The notes under the pieces are model-generated. The model made no database searches. It worked only from the letters and a program-made list of their open reading frames with translations, and was not told where the DNA came from. The position numbers were made by a program, and so were the translations under genes. Of a stretch of 64,000 nucleotides of DNA, positions 47,235-58,131 are shown one piece after another (position 1 is the first letter of the stretch; each line of letters begins with the position of its first letter). The stretch spans positions 78,701,832 to 78,765,831 of the forward strand of contig CM043960.1 in NCBI GenBank assembly GCA_014529385.2, given 5' to 3'. Source of the DNA: Adiantum capillus-veneris. Taxonomy: Eukaryota; Streptophyta; Polypodiopsida; Polypodiales; Pteridaceae.

Positions 47235-47427
47235 TAACATTAATGGGCCTTTTTCCCTCTTTGGCATAAACTTCCAAGATCTTATATGTATGTTGTGTCA
47301 AAAACACCCCAAAATGAAAACATGGCAATTTAACATTAATGGGCCTTTTTCCCTCTTTGGCATAAACTTCCAAGATCTTATACGTATGTTGTGTCAAAAA
47401 CACCCCAAAATGAAAACATGGCAATTT
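47235..47427 (-). repeat. Tandem 96-bp duplication, in frame on the minus strand
   Basis: TAACATTAATGGGCC starts at 47235 and 47331. The two 96-bp copies differ at one base by eye (TATATG versus TATACG). On the minus strand they encode two identical 32-residue repeats (KLPCFHFGVFLTQHTYKILE and so on), the single difference being silent. The protein is not recognised. Confidence 0.8.
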
Positions 47428-47430
47428 CAA

Positions 47431-47640
47431 TTACGTGTACTCTTGACTAATGTGTGTGAATAGATATTTAGCTCCCGCTTCTGCCAAGCACACGTAATAG
47501 GTTGAATTGCTTGCATCCCACTCGGATGCTAGGTTTCCAGTTGTTATCATGTTGTTGACCATAATACCACCAAGTTCATACACCTCTTCACCACAATACT
47601 TTGCCAACGAAAAGCATGTTGACCAGTAAGGATACACCAA
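47431..47640 (-). other. Open frame of unknown identity left of E3
   Basis: 69 codons containing PYWSTCFSLAKYCGEEVYEL and TYYVCLAEAGAKYLF. On the minus strand it lies directly upstream of the 96-bp duplicated frame, and E3's insertion at 47660 separates it from its former upstream DNA at 61723. It may be a remnant of a host or LINE gene. No family was recognised. Confidence 0.3.
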
Positions 47641-47829
47641 ATTAGTAGGGCATTCATGGTGACGGACGCAAAGCGGACCAGAACCCTGACGGCCTCTAAA
47701 ACGCCAGGGGCCGAATGACGCGCCTCGAGGCTGCCACGATAAAGTGAATAGGGGGCACCACTTAGCTTTGAGCGGCTAGGACGCAAAACCCACGATGATA
47801 TGAACACCGCAAGCCTACACACACACACA

Positions 47830-47891
<62 letters not shown>

Positions 47892-48015
47892 TTGCAAGTG
47901 ATGAAAACCCTCGGGGGTGTGAGGGTGAATTATTTCTGCAATATTTACAAGGTGGCATGCCGTGGTGGTGGAGAGGTAGGGGGAGGAGGTGGTGCAACCT
48001 ACTTGGTGCGTTCTC

Positions 48016-48334
48016 TGTTAGGATTTGGATCATGCTAGCTATGGTGGATGAAAGAGAAACATGGTGCAAGTGTGTGAGTGTGTGTAAGCAAGCTTATTAC
48101 TCAAGTGAATTAGGTTCCAAGATAGGATTAGCTTGGACTCATAAACACAATCTTGAGTATTGACTTAGCTTAGCACAAGCTCACCATAGACAAGCATGTG
48201 ATGAAAAATGAGCTGTTGTTTATTGATTCAAGAAATGAGCTTTAAGTAGCTCTACAGCCTTGCTCCACAGTATGTGGGATAAATCCACTCTCCTCTCCTT
48301 GACTCACACCTTAGGACAAAGCTCACACTTTACA
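48016..48334 (-). repeat. Copia-like element 3' LTR
   Basis: TGTTAGGATTTGG to CACACTTTACA on the plus strand, 319 bp. It is nearly identical to 50576-50893. The adjoining plus-strand ATCCTCCCCTTGAG is, on the minus strand, the purine-rich tract CTCAAGGGGAGGAT. Confidence 0.9.
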
Positions 48335-48339
48335 ATCCT

Positions 48340-48855
48340 CCCCTTGAGGTTTGGATTAAGACAAGATACTGAAGATGCATGATCCACACAGGCTAACAAA
48401 ATCCACATAGGATGGTGATATCCACATAGGAAAATAAAGTCCACAAAGGATGGTGATATCCACACAGGATGGTAAAATCCACATAAGAAAGATTCACAAA
48501 GGATGGTGATGTCCACACAGGATGATAAACTGGTATCCACACAGGAAAAAAAGTCCTCCCCTACAAGTAGAGAGTCTGCATCTTCAAAATGGGTCTTCCC
48601 CTTGAGGTTTGGACTAAGACAAGATACTGAAGATGCATGATCCACACAGGCTAACAAAATCCACATAGGATGGTGATATCCACACAGAAAAATAAAGTCC
48701 ACAAAGGATGGTGATATCCACACAGGATGGTAAAATCCACATAAGAAAGATCCACAAAGGATGGTGATGTCCACACAGGATGATAAACTGGTATCCACAC
48801 AGGAAAAAAAGTCCTCCCCTACAAGTAGAGAGTCTGCATCTTCAAAACGGGTCTT
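48340..48855. repeat. Two tandem 258-bp units in the Copia-like element
   Basis: CCCCTTGAGGTTTGG starts at 48340 and 48598, and both units run to AAAATGGGTCTTC or AAAACGGGTCTTC. Each unit is itself made of shorter GGATGGTGATATCCACA repeats. 258 is divisible by three, and the minus strand stays open across both units (48798-48304). Confidence 0.85.
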
Positions 48856-49149
48856 CCCAAATGCTGCCTTCGTCTTCGTCCTTTTTGTCTACTACTATGT
48901 GAGCTGATCCTTTGTCAGGTCTCTTGCCTTCGTTGATTCTGCTGTTGCTTTCAACTGCTTCATAGTTTGACTTCGTATCCTCCCCTCGAACGAGTACTTC
49001 TGTCCCCCTTTTTGTGGTACAATCAGGCTTTATTCCATGCGTCATAATGACATGCAACAATATGTTAAAATGTCCTATGAAAAGTTTTATGCAAAAATAA
49101 TGCTCTCTTCCATCTTGGTTATACTCCGAGAGCCCAAGCATGAGGAATT

Positions 49150-49260
49150 TCTCATACAATTTGTCACAAATTCTTCACACATGGAGAGATTTTAGCGATT
49201 TGGAGACTCCCATCACAAAAGCACATAATGTCATCCATGTAGACAAATATAATTACATAC
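49150..49260 (-). pseudogene. Copia-type RT remnant
   Basis: The minus strand at about 49251-49220 reads IIFVYMDDIMCF, which resembles the catalytic YVDD strand of Copia reverse transcriptase with Val to Met. The frame soon ends, and no other RT motif could be placed with confidence. The neighbouring 105-codon frame 49159-48842 (LGLSEYNQDGREHYF) may be a diverged continuation. Confidence 0.35.
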
Positions 49261-50556
49261 ATTGCAAGAAAGTGTTGTGCTTGGCTGCAAGATTGCAATT
49301 TGTACTTTGGATTTTTGCTTCAATGTGAAGCTCCTTTTCACTGTCGGTGAAGCCCCTCTTCACAATGAAGTGATGCTCCTTTGGATGCTTGGTGATGCTT
49401 TGAAGATTTTCTTTGAGATGAAGCCTTTTGAAATTTGCCTTTGGTTGCTTTATCTCTTCCACTCAGAGTTCTTTGATGCCTTTGAGGCTTTGAAAGTTTT
49501 CGGTTGCCTTGCTGCAGTTTGGTGGGAGCAGGGCCTTGAGCTTGGAAGCTTTGGGCTTCTTGGAGGTTTGCCTTGGAGCAGCAGGCTGTGGGAAAGGGGG
49601 ATTAAAAAACCCTAGGAGATTTACTTGAGGCCGGGTGTCAGCGTGGGAACCGGTGCTCAAGGCAAGCTTAAAGCCCTTGAGGCAGTGCCGTGGGAAGGGG
49701 GACCCAACAGGGGCTTATCTCGGTGCACAGGGTGGGAGCAGGGGCTTAAAACCCTCGGAACTTGAGGCAGCGCGGGAAGCGGGGCCCCACAAGGGGTCGG
49801 GTACGCTCCGGATATCGCAGGCAAGTGCGTAGGAACGCGTGGCAGTTGACAGCGCCGAAGGGAAAGTTTTTGATCAAGGCGCCGCCGCTTGATGGAATCT
49901 GCCCCAACGGACCCGATTCCTCCCAAAAAGACGATTTGAGATCCGACTGGCGTCTGCCCATGTTGCCCAACTTAGCCAAGGGATTTGACCCCAGAACCTC
50001 TACCCAAGAATAGTATAGCTATTTTGGGCTAACCAACAAGCCTCACACACTTGGTTGTGGAAGAGCTCCGAAAAAGAAATTGTTAAGAAGTCGGTAGGCA
50101 GTTTCCCACACAAACTCTCACACACACACACCTATTTTTAGGCAAGATTGGGGATAGCTTTAATGGAATTCTCGGGCTCAGTTTGCAGAGCTTGAAGGCT
50201 CTACGGAGAGCTTGCGTCGAGTACTTCGAGATGAGGTTAATGTTGTCAGGCAATTGCGAAAATGGAGAGATTAATTGGAGGTGCAAATCACTAGAAAATT
50301 GACACAAAAGTGACTTAGAAATGCAAAAATTGGATGCTAATCTTCTCCCTAATCAAACCTATCTAGCCATGGAGGGTAGTGGCCTCTTGGGTGTGCCAAG
50401 GACATGCCCACACACAACTAGATTAAGGCCTAATTAGTGAGATGCAACTAGTCATGAAGAATGTTAATGGGCCGTGATAATGAAATGCTAATCTATCTAA
50501 TGGAGATGCTAATGATTAACACACACTAATGCATAATGAAAATCCTAGCTAGCACA

Positions 50557-50573
50557 CCATGGCTCTGATACCA
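50557..50573 (-). other. Primer-binding site of the Copia-like element (initiator tRNA-Met)
   Basis: The plus strand reads CCATGGCTCTGATACCA, so the minus strand is TGGTATCAGAGCCATGG, the standard plant initiator tRNA-Met primer site. It lies two bases from the right LTR. Confidence 0.9.
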
Positions 50574-50575
50574 AA

Positions 50576-50893
50576 GGTTAGGATTTGGATCGTGCTAGCT
50601 ATGGTGGATGAAGAGAAACATGGTGCAAGTGTGTGAGTGTGTGTAAGCAAGCTTATCACTCAAGTGAATTAGGTTCCAAGATTGGATTAACTTGGACTCA
50701 TAAACACAATTTTGAGTATTGACTTAGCTTAGCACAAGCTCACCATAGACAAGCATGTGATGCAAAATGAGTTGTTGTTTATTGATTTAAGAAATGAGCT
50801 TTAAGTAGCTCTACAACCTTGCTCCATAGTATGTGGGATAAATCCACTCTCCTCTCCTTGACTCACACCTTAGGACAAAGCTCACACTTTACA
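50576..50893 (-). repeat. Copia-like element 5' LTR
   Basis: 318 bp. It matches 48016-48334 with few differences, suggesting a fairly recent insertion relative to E3. Confidence 0.9.
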
Positions 50894-51683
50894 TTCTCTA
50901 AGGCGGCTCAATGATTGTGAATACTCACCACCAAGAGCGTGCATACGTGTGTGCATCGACCATTGGAGTCGAGAGATGGATGTGGTTCCCTTCGCATGGT
51001 GCAATTCCCAAGGCAAACCCAACACACAAGTCCCCTCCCCGTGATGGTGATAGTGTCAATCCTTTCCTCTACACTCTACCAAATGCTTGGTTCCTCATGA
51101 ATTGCCCCCCCCCGATAGTGACCTCTCAGTGCCAATTTATAGGTGTTGGCTGCTTGGATTATGGTAATCCCAGTGTGGTTAGGATAAGCTTAATCGGGGA
51201 GACAAAGCAAGTGGTGGGCCTCGTGTGGTTGACCCTTGCTTTGTTTTGGGAGGTTATTAAAAGATGGGAATCTCTAGGTGGGCCTTTGTGGCCATCACCT
51301 AGAGAGAGGATATTTACAAAAAATGGAAATTTTCAATGGCTCGGGTGAAAACTGAAGATAATGATGAAAATAACCTATAAATTATTGGGATGGCGTCGTG
51401 GTTGTGTGTTGCCGATGAATGGCGTGCTGCTGGTGCGTCGCTGTCGAGCGTACTTCTTTTCGGAGTCGGCCGGGACATGCGTTCGGTGCATTTTCTCTTT
51501 TTGTTGTTGGCGGCGCGTGCTTTGGATCCTTCTTCTTTTGTTTGTTGATGTCGTAGTCATTTTCTTCGTTGTATCTGTGGTGCGGTGCGTATATGCGTGT
51601 GTGTGTATGTATTCGCGCATGAGGGCGGGTGTGTGTGTTTTGTATAGGCATGTGTGTGCGAAAACGTGCATGGGAAGGGGGGG

Positions 51684-51719
<36 letters not shown>

Positions 51720-51817
51720 CATATATAGTTTTTTTGTTTTTTTTTTCTTCTTCTGGCATATGGCCGGCGGCCTGTTCTCTGCGCAAGGTGGATGGGGGGG
51801 GGAGGGTAGAATAGGGA

Positions 51818-51851
<34 letters not shown>

Positions 51852-52143
51852 GTAGAGTGCGTGTGTGTATTGTGTGTGTGTGTGTGTATTGCGGAATGCG
51901 CTGCCCGTGAGGGCGTGTGTGGGTGTGTGTGTGGACTGCTACGCACAACCTGATGGGAGAAAGGGTGGGTGTGTGCGCGTGCTTTGCGAACTGCGCTCAC
52001 AGCGCGATGGGAGAGAGGGGAGAGGGGGGGTGATAGTGTGTGTGTGTGTGTGTGTGTGTGTATGGTGTGTGAGGCGAGCCTATGCGACGCTGCCCGTGAG
52101 CGGGAGAGAGAGAGTGGATTCCTTGCTTGCGTGGCCTGAGCGC

Positions 52144-52225
<82 letters not shown>

Positions 52226-52879
52226 GGGAGATGGAGAGGGGGGGGTTGTTGTGGGGTATGGGAGATGTGTGGGTGAGAGGGAGAGGGGGGGGGTTCATTG
52301 TCTTGCATGGAAGCTTGAGGACGGGGGGGGGGGGGGGGGGGGGGGAGGGATAAGTCAATGGTGGAGTGAGGGAATATATCCGCGGGCCAAGAGGGGGGGA
52401 GAATGAGCCGAGCAGGAGGGGGGATGAGGCCGATGGAGGGTGAGGCGAGCGGGTGGGGAAGAGGGAGGAGGGGTCGGGGAGGGAATATTAGCGGGCCAAA
52501 GGGGGGGGGGTGGGGAAGAGTGGTAGGGGGGGTAATGTGAGGGGGAATGTAAAGGTGAGTGTAAGAGTGAGTGTAAGAATACGGAGAGTGGAAGGGGGGG
52601 GGAGGGGGGTTTCCATGCGGCTCACACAAAGGGAGCATGAGAGAGGGGTCGGGAGTTTTTTCAAAGCTTCTGCCTGGCCGGGGAGGGTAAATTGGGAGAG
52701 AGAGATATTAGGGAAGGGGTATGTAGGGAAAAAATGAGGGAGAGAGAGAGAGAGAGAGAGTTTTATCCAATGCCCATAGGGCGGGGGGGGGGGGGGAAAT
52801 TAGCTATGATGGGGGGGTTATTGAGAGTGAGGCGGGTGAAATGAGTTTTTTTTCTTTGATTTTCGAAAGTCGGCTATCA

Positions 52880-52896
52880 TTAGCCCTCTCCCTTTT
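52880..52896 (-). other. E3 polypurine tract
   Basis: The minus strand reads AAAAGGGAGAGGGCTAA directly before the LTR start TGATAGCC. Confidence 0.7.
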
Positions 52897-52908
52897 GGCT
52901 AGAGGCAT

Positions 52909-53979
52909 TCATGCTTCTAGCCCTTCTTTTGCTTCTTCAGCTATAGAGTTAGAGGGTTCTCCCTCTTCTGGAATGTCTAGCACGAATTCTGGGTCAAACC
53001 TAAGAAAATACCTTTTCAGTCTCCATCCATTGACTCTAGTCTTGTGAATTCTCCTATCTGCTTCCATCAGCTTATAGCTCCCGTTGTCGTAGCGCTTCTT
53101 GATGATGAATGGCCCTTCCCATCTGGGTTGAAATTTCTTATCCTTCCTAGTGTCAAATCTGTTGTCGTATCACAGTACTAACATGCCTTTTTCCAGTCCT
53201 TTCTCTTTAAGCCCTTGATTGAAAGTGAGTCGGCGTCGTTCTACCTGTGCTGCATAGTGATTGATTGCTTCTTCCCTATCTAGTTGGAGTCTCTCTAGAT
53301 CCAAGATGTGGTTTCGGAGGTTTACAATTGGACGGTGTGTCTGGCTAGCCAAGACTCGTAAGCTGGCTATTTGTACCTCAATGGGTAGAATTGCCTCCTT
53401 CCCATAAACTAGATGGAAAGAAGTGAAACCTAGTGATGTTCGGAACGTTGTTCTGTAGGCCCAAAGAGCTGCCATGAGATGTTTATCCCAGTCTCCTATG
53501 TGGTTGTTCACCTGTTTTGTGATGATTTTGCAAATCATTCCATTTACCTTCTCTACCAGACCATTGCATTGTGGGTAGTATGGTGTGGAATGCCGACGTG
53601 TGATGCCTAACTTCTTCATCACTTCTCCCACCAAATCACCTTTGAATCCTGGTCCTCTATCTGATATTATCTCAAGAGAAGTGCCAAAACAGCAAATGAT
53701 ATGCTCAAAAATGAACTTTTCCACCTCTTGGGCTGTAATGCGGGTGGTGGCCATTGCTTCTGCCCATCGTGTCATGTATTCTATACCCACTATGATGTAC
53801 AATTTACCTGATTGGGCCCTTGGTAAGGGACCGATTGCATCTATTCCCCATTTCTCAAAAGGACCATATGAAATGATAGGGGTTTGTGGCTCGTAGGTTA
53901 ACGTGCGATCACTGGCCACTTGACAAGCCTTACATGTTTTACACCAATGGTGTACATCTCTGTTCAAACTAGGTCAAAA
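52909..53979 (-). pseudogene. E3 integrase, three stops
   Basis: The zinc finger is split over the stops: CHDGVCGGHF in the preceding frame, then HHWCKTCKACQ. The DDE core shows GIDAIGPLP, IISDRGPGF and NGLVEKVNG with the expected spacing, followed by AALWAYRTTFRTSLGFTSF and LVYGKEAILP. The C-terminal region (FQPRWEGPFIIKKRYDNGSY, VNGWRLKRYF) continues past a TGA at 53167-53169 to a stop near 52909. TAA and TGA near 53971-53979 interrupt the finger-core linker. No chromodomain follows, in keeping with a non-chromovirus. Integrase would join the cDNA to host DNA. Confidence 0.85.
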
Positions 53980-54650
53980 TTATGCCTGTAGAATCTTCCT
54001 ACTGATGATATCTAGAGCAAAATGACCGCCGCAGACGCCATCATGGCAACTTGAAATTACCTCTGTGATTTCACTGGAGGTTGGCACCTGCCTGAGAATT
54101 TGATCTTTGCCCTTACAATACAAGTGGTCGTCTATAAGGCGGTACCTAGTAGCCTTCCTTACCAACCATTGTTTTTGGCCTTTGGTATGTCCTGCTGGAC
54201 ATTCTCCTGTATCTAGAAAGCTGATGATATCAGGCATAGCATCACTACCTTGGAAGAGGGGTAGTTTTAATTTGATTGCTCCTACGGGAACATCTTGTAT
54301 TCTTTCTTTAGCTAGTGCATCTGCCTCTTGATTTTTTGCTCTGGGGACATGGAAGAGCTTCATTGCCTCAAACTTCTTTAGAAGGTCCTTAACTTGGCGA
54401 AGTTGATCAAGTAAAACCTGATTTTTGCACTCCCAAGTGCCATTTATTTGCCTTATCAAAAGCAAAGCGTCGCCGAACACATTTAGGCGCTGAATTCTTT
54501 GTGAAATACATTGTTCCAACCCAAGGATTAGGGCTACATATTCTGCTTCATTGTTGGAGTGGGAGTGTAATAACTGCCCCATGGAGAATACTCTTTCTTC
54601 CTACTGCAGACTGATCCATTGTTCTCTTGTATGCTCCGTCAAAGAAAAGA
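53980..54650 (-). pseudogene. E3 second (archaeal-type) RNase H
   Basis: Acidic residues are visible in ALFFDGAYKR, NNEAEYVALILGLE, NVFGDALLLIRQ and HVPRAKNQEADALA, the D-E-D-D series of the additional RNase H found in Tat-lineage elements. A frame change near 54560-54590 splits the first motif from the rest. The frame then runs to 53980 with a spacer and the first half of the integrase zinc finger. It would degrade template RNA during reverse transcription. Confidence 0.8.
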
Positions 54651-55829
54651 GCGTGAGCTCTCTCTAGCTTAGGAATTTCTTTTGCTGGTGTTCCTTCCTT
54701 TGCTTTCGTGTTGACCTTCAGCTTCTTCTCATAATGGTGATGAGTGAGAATTCCCACTAAACTAGCCCTGGTGGAGTTTTCTACTTGCATGGTGTAGTCA
54801 AACTCTTGTAGTCTAATTAACCACTTTGAGATCCTAGATGAGACATCCATGTGTCGCATTACATATGGGAAAACCTCTTCCATTGTCAGGATTACAAATG
54901 GTCTAGGCAGGAGATAGGAACGGAACTTTGTGGTAGCAAACATTAGTGCCAGAACCATGTGTTCTACTTTGGTGAATCCTTTTTGTGATGGGGTCATGAC
55001 TCGACTAGAGAAGTAAATAGGACGCATGAAAGAAGTTTTGGGATCATTTTGCATTAGCACTGCTCCTAGTGTATCATTTCCCACACTAGGGTTCACATAA
55101 AATGGCTCGTCCCACTTAGGAGGTGAAATAGTGGAAAGATTAGCTAGGATTTGCTTCACCTCAGTAAACTGCTCCTCATTCTCTTCACTCCATGAGAAAA
55201 CATCCCTCTGGGTGAGTTGTTGTAGGGGAAGGAACACTTGAGATAGCAGGTGAATGAACCTGCTTAAGTATCTTACCTTCTGAAGGAAAGAAACCAGCTG
55301 CTTGGCGGTGGTGGGTGATGATAAAGATACCAAAGCCTGAATCTTGCTAGGGTCAGCTTCGATTCCTTTTGCTGAAATTACATGACCAAGGAGAGTGACT
55401 TTGCTCTCACCAATGTGACACTTGTCCACGTTGAGTTTGCCACCAGGTTTTGCAACCTGGTTAAGCCATCATGGACTTTGCTTAAATGAAGGGCTCGTAG
55501 CTATAGATGCAGAAATCATCTATGAAAACCCGTATTGATGTTCCAAAGTAGGGTTGGAAAACAAAAGTCACATAGCGTTGAAATGTGGCTGGAGCGTTAG
55601 TGAGGCCAAACGGAATCACTCTGTAGGCAAAACATCCCCAAGGTGTGATGAAGGTTGTCTTCTTCTGATCCTCCTCCGCAATAGTAATCTGGAAGTATCC
55701 TAAGTAGCCATTGCATACTGTGTAGCGTTCGTGACCTGCAACTTCATTGAGTATTTCATCCAGGAATGGGAGGGGAAAGTGGTCTCTCTTCGTGGCTGCA
55801 TTGAGAGGTTTATAATCCACACAGACTCT
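54651..55829 (-). pseudogene. E3 reverse transcriptase and first RNase H, frameshifted
   Basis: RT begins in the upstream frame (WVSPVVVTPKKNGK), is cut by a TAG at 55827-55829 at the position of a conserved Trp, and continues with CVDYKPLNAAT region residues, FQITIAEEDQKKTTFITPWG, FRVIPFGLTNAPATFQR-type sequence and the catalytic VFIDDFCIYS. Frame changes at about 55490 and 55430 follow. The next frame has KVTLLGHVISAKGIE, VRYLSRFI and the connection, then RNase H with FYVNPSVGNDTLGAVLMQ and SQKGFTKVEHMVLAL. The first acidic residue expected in RNase H is Asn here. Confidence 0.85.
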
Positions 55830-57356
55830 CTACTTACCATTTTTTTTTGGTGTGACTACTACTGGGGAGACCCATTCTGAGTCTTCGACAAGGTAGATGA
55901 AACCTGCTTGTAGCAAACTTCTCACTTCTTTAAGCAATTCCTCTTGTTGGATTACTCCAAGTCTTCTGAGCTTTTGTACTATGGGTTTACTGCCTTCCTT
56001 AAGCTTTATGTGGTGTTGCACTACTGTAATTCCTATGATCTTATCATAGCCATCAATGAATAGAGTAGTGAAGTTACCTAACATGGAGATGTACTCCTTC
56101 CTTTCTTCATTGGTTAACTCATTTGAGAGCATTTTTTGTAGCTTACTTGCATCCTCTAATGACTGCATACCTGATGATCCCTCTTGGTTTGCCAAGGTTG
56201 CTTCAGATTGTGCTAATCTGTCTGGGCTTTTAAGAATGACTCCCATTACTTCAATGCTACTGTCACTCCCGTCGGTGGTGGTTGTGTCTTCTCTTGAGGT
56301 AGACGAGTAGTCGCTGGTGGACTCGTCTTCTGAAGCCTCCAAGATCATGTTGCACTGTTTTCTAGTCCTCATGTCGTAGAATATGGACTTCCCTTTAGCA
56401 TCCTTCATCTGGATCATCCCGGTGCTCCAGTCTTGTTTAGCTTCCATAGCCATAAGCCAAGGCCTTCCAAGAATGATGGGGTAGCCCTCCCCTTTGTGTG
56501 GCATGACGAAGATGTCTACCTCCACTTCTGTATTGAATACTTTTACTTTGACCGCATTTACAATGCCTACGCATTTTACTCTTACATTGTTTGCCATCTT
56601 GGCTCGGAAGGGTGCCGGCCTACTTACCTCTAGACCTAGATGGTGCATCATCTTTTCACTCATGACGCATATTTGCGCGCCACCATCTATGTAGATGTTT
56701 GAAATCTGCTGCCCTTTTATGTGAGCATCCATGGTTGGCAGGATGTCGTCGAGATCCCTCCCAGAGATAGCCCCAGCTATCCGTGGCCTTGATTTCCTGG
56801 TACTTACCATTTTCGTCCATTGCCTCCTCATTCTGAGTGCAAGGTGGAGTAATTGGGGCCAAGTTATCTTCGGGCCCTGCATTAACACATCCTGAACTAA
56901 GTCATAGGGTTGTGCATACTCACCTAGTGAGAAGTCCACGATGTCTATCTTTCGCCGCGGTTTAGCTGCTTGCTTGCTAGACTCGGCCTTCCCTTTCATC
57001 TTCTCTTCTTTTTGAGATGCCTCCTCGTGCCTCACACGCTTCACTCCCATAGCATCCACTTCTTCTACCTTCGATTTTCCTTTGTGCTTCTCTCGAGCTG
57101 ACTCTTCTACCTTCGCCTTCCCTTTAGCCTCTAATCTAATAACACTCACCGCTTGGTTCACAGCAGGTGGTGGGGGTAGTGGCGGAATGAGAGGTTGGGG
57201 TGGTGGTTGCTGTTGTACACGTGGTCGCAAGATTTCGACCGGTGGAATTGGTCCTGGCTGCCTAGGTGGTGGTGGTCTTGCTCTTGGCGGAGAGATCTGA
57301 TTCTGTCTCCCCCCTCTATTGAAATTTTGCCTCCTCGGGTGTGGGAAGTCGTACAT
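55830..57356 (-). CDS. E3 linker, aspartic protease and RT start (open segment)
   Basis: 508 codons open, part of the original Gag-Pol. Residues about 20-70 are proline-rich and residues 78-135 Lys/Glu-rich. Protease active site IYIDGGAQICVMSE is at about 222-235 (D-G-G-A), with flap region AKMANNVRVKCVG and YPIILGRPWLMAMEAKQDWS. Next comes an acidic Ser/Thr tract and a linker KLQKMLSNELTNEERKEY with TLFIDGYDK. The N-terminal part of RT (KLRRLGVIQQEELLKEVRSL) closes it before the TAG at 55827. The first residues continue from a decayed zinc knuckle, so the nominal Met at 57356 is unlikely to be a true start. Confidence 0.75.
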   Translation of the reverse strand: MYDFPHPRRQNFNRGGRQNQISPPRARPPPPRQPGPIPPVEILRPRVQQQPPPQPLIPPLPPPPAVNQAVSVIRLEAKGKAKVEESAREKHKGKSKVEEVDAMGVKRVRHEEASQKEEKMKGKAESSKQAAKPRRKIDIVDFSLGEYAQPYDLVQDVLMQGPKITWPQLLHLALRMRRQWTKMVSTRKSRPRIAGAISGRDLDDILPTMDAHIKGQQISNIYIDGGAQICVMSEKMMHHLGLEVSRPAPFRAKMANNVRVKCVGIVNAVKVKVFNTEVEVDIFVMPHKGEGYPIILGRPWLMAMEAKQDWSTGMIQMKDAKGKSIFYDMRTRKQCNMILEASEDESTSDYSSTSREDTTTTDGSDSSIEVMGVILKSPDRLAQSEATLANQEGSSGMQSLEDASKLQKMLSNELTNEERKEYISMLGNFTTLFIDGYDKIIGITVVQHHIKLKEGSKPIVQKLRRLGVIQQEELLKEVRSLLQAGFIYLVEDSEWVSPVVVTPKKNGK

Positions 57357-58131
57357 TCCATGGCTGTATTCCCAACAGTTGTAATAGTGGTACTCTGGGT
57401 TCTGCCTTCGTTGTCCCCTTCCTTGTTCTGGGTTTCTACCAGATGCATGCCCTTACTGCACCAGATGCACAAATAAACTCTCTAGTTGGGTGGTCATGCG
57501 GCTCACCAGGTCTTGCTGTTCTTCTGATGCCTCCTGTGGTTGGACTCTATGATTGGCTGTTGCAGCCACTGGGGTTGGTCGGGCCAAGCTTGTTTCCTCT
57601 GACTCATTTACTCTTGCTTGCATGTGCAGCTTCTTGTCTTTAAGGCAGGCTACTTCGACTGCCAACTCATATGTTGCAGGAAACCTTCCCTTCACCTTCT
57701 CTCTAAGGGGTGACCATAGACCACAGCAAACGGTCCTTCTTTAAGAAATTAAGCGCTCCTTCGCCTTCCTCCAGTGTGGCAACCCATCTCTCCCATAAGT
57801 CCACAAACTTTGTCTCGTAGGTGGCATACTCCAGCAGGCCTCCCTGCTTTAATTCTGTCAGTGGCTGCCATAGCTTCTCCGAGGTTGTGCCTCCACCAAA
57901 CCTCTTTACAAAAGCAACCCTTAACACATCCCATGCATTCTTGGTAGCCTGGGGCAATGAATTATACCAGGACTTGGCCTCTACTTTCATTAGTAGAGGA
58001 AAAATTCTAAGTCGTGAAGCGTCGTCATCTTTGTTGGAGACGACACAAGCAATGTCGAAATCATCCAAAAAGTCGGTGGTGAGATCCTCACCCTTCTTTC
58101 CACTGAACGTGGGGAAAGAAACACTTGCCAT
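57357..58131 (-). pseudogene. E3 gag with decayed zinc knuckle
   Basis: MASVSFPTFSGKKGED starts at 58131. The core follows with LRIFPLLMKVEAKSWYNSL, WDVLRVAFVKRFGGG and ATYETKFVDLWERW. The frame ends at a TAG near 57703, but the neighbouring frame continues with REKVKGRFPATYELAVEVA, the next Gag helix, so a frameshift lies near 57720. A late segment reads YYNCWEYSHGMYDF, a CX2CX4HX4C knuckle in which the first and last Cys have become Tyr and Phe. Gag builds the particle; nucleic-acid binding by this knuckle would be lost. Confidence 0.8.

Larger units (their letters stand above)
48016..50893 (-). mobile_element. Copia-like non-autonomous LTR element nested in the E3 LTR
   Basis: Perfect TTCTC duplications (48011-48015 and 50894-50898) flank 2,878 bp; the other E3 LTR (59888-59905) shows the empty site. 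LTRs of 319 and 318 bp (48016-48334, 50576-50893) run TG to CA, apart from a T to G change at the inner edge of the right one. Primer and polypurine sites place it on the minus strand. The interior has no intact gag-pol, only an RT-like VYMDDIM near 49230, so it is a degraded or non-autonomous Copia derivative. Confidence 0.85.
47660..52879 (-). repeat. E3 3' LTR (left copy), split by a Copia-like element
   Basis: 47660-48015 and 50899-52879, about 2.34 kb without the insert. It matches 59503-61722 closely. It is crowded with simple repeats: GA 47834-47888, TA 51686-51716, TG 51821-51850 and 52035-52062, GA 52146-52222 and a G run 52324-52345. A 145-codon plus-strand frame at 50911-51348 is antisense to the element, and its right-LTR copy is split in two by an extra C in the homopolymer near 60102-60112. 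Confidence 0.85.

Noticed and set aside
50911..51348. 145-codon plus-strand frame in the E3 left LTR
   Set aside because: It is antisense to the element, its copy in the right LTR (59908-60347) is frame-disrupted, and it resembles no known protein.
56056..57643. Plus-strand frames opposite the E3 protease and Pro-rich region
   Set aside because: Shadows of the real minus-strand coding sequence.
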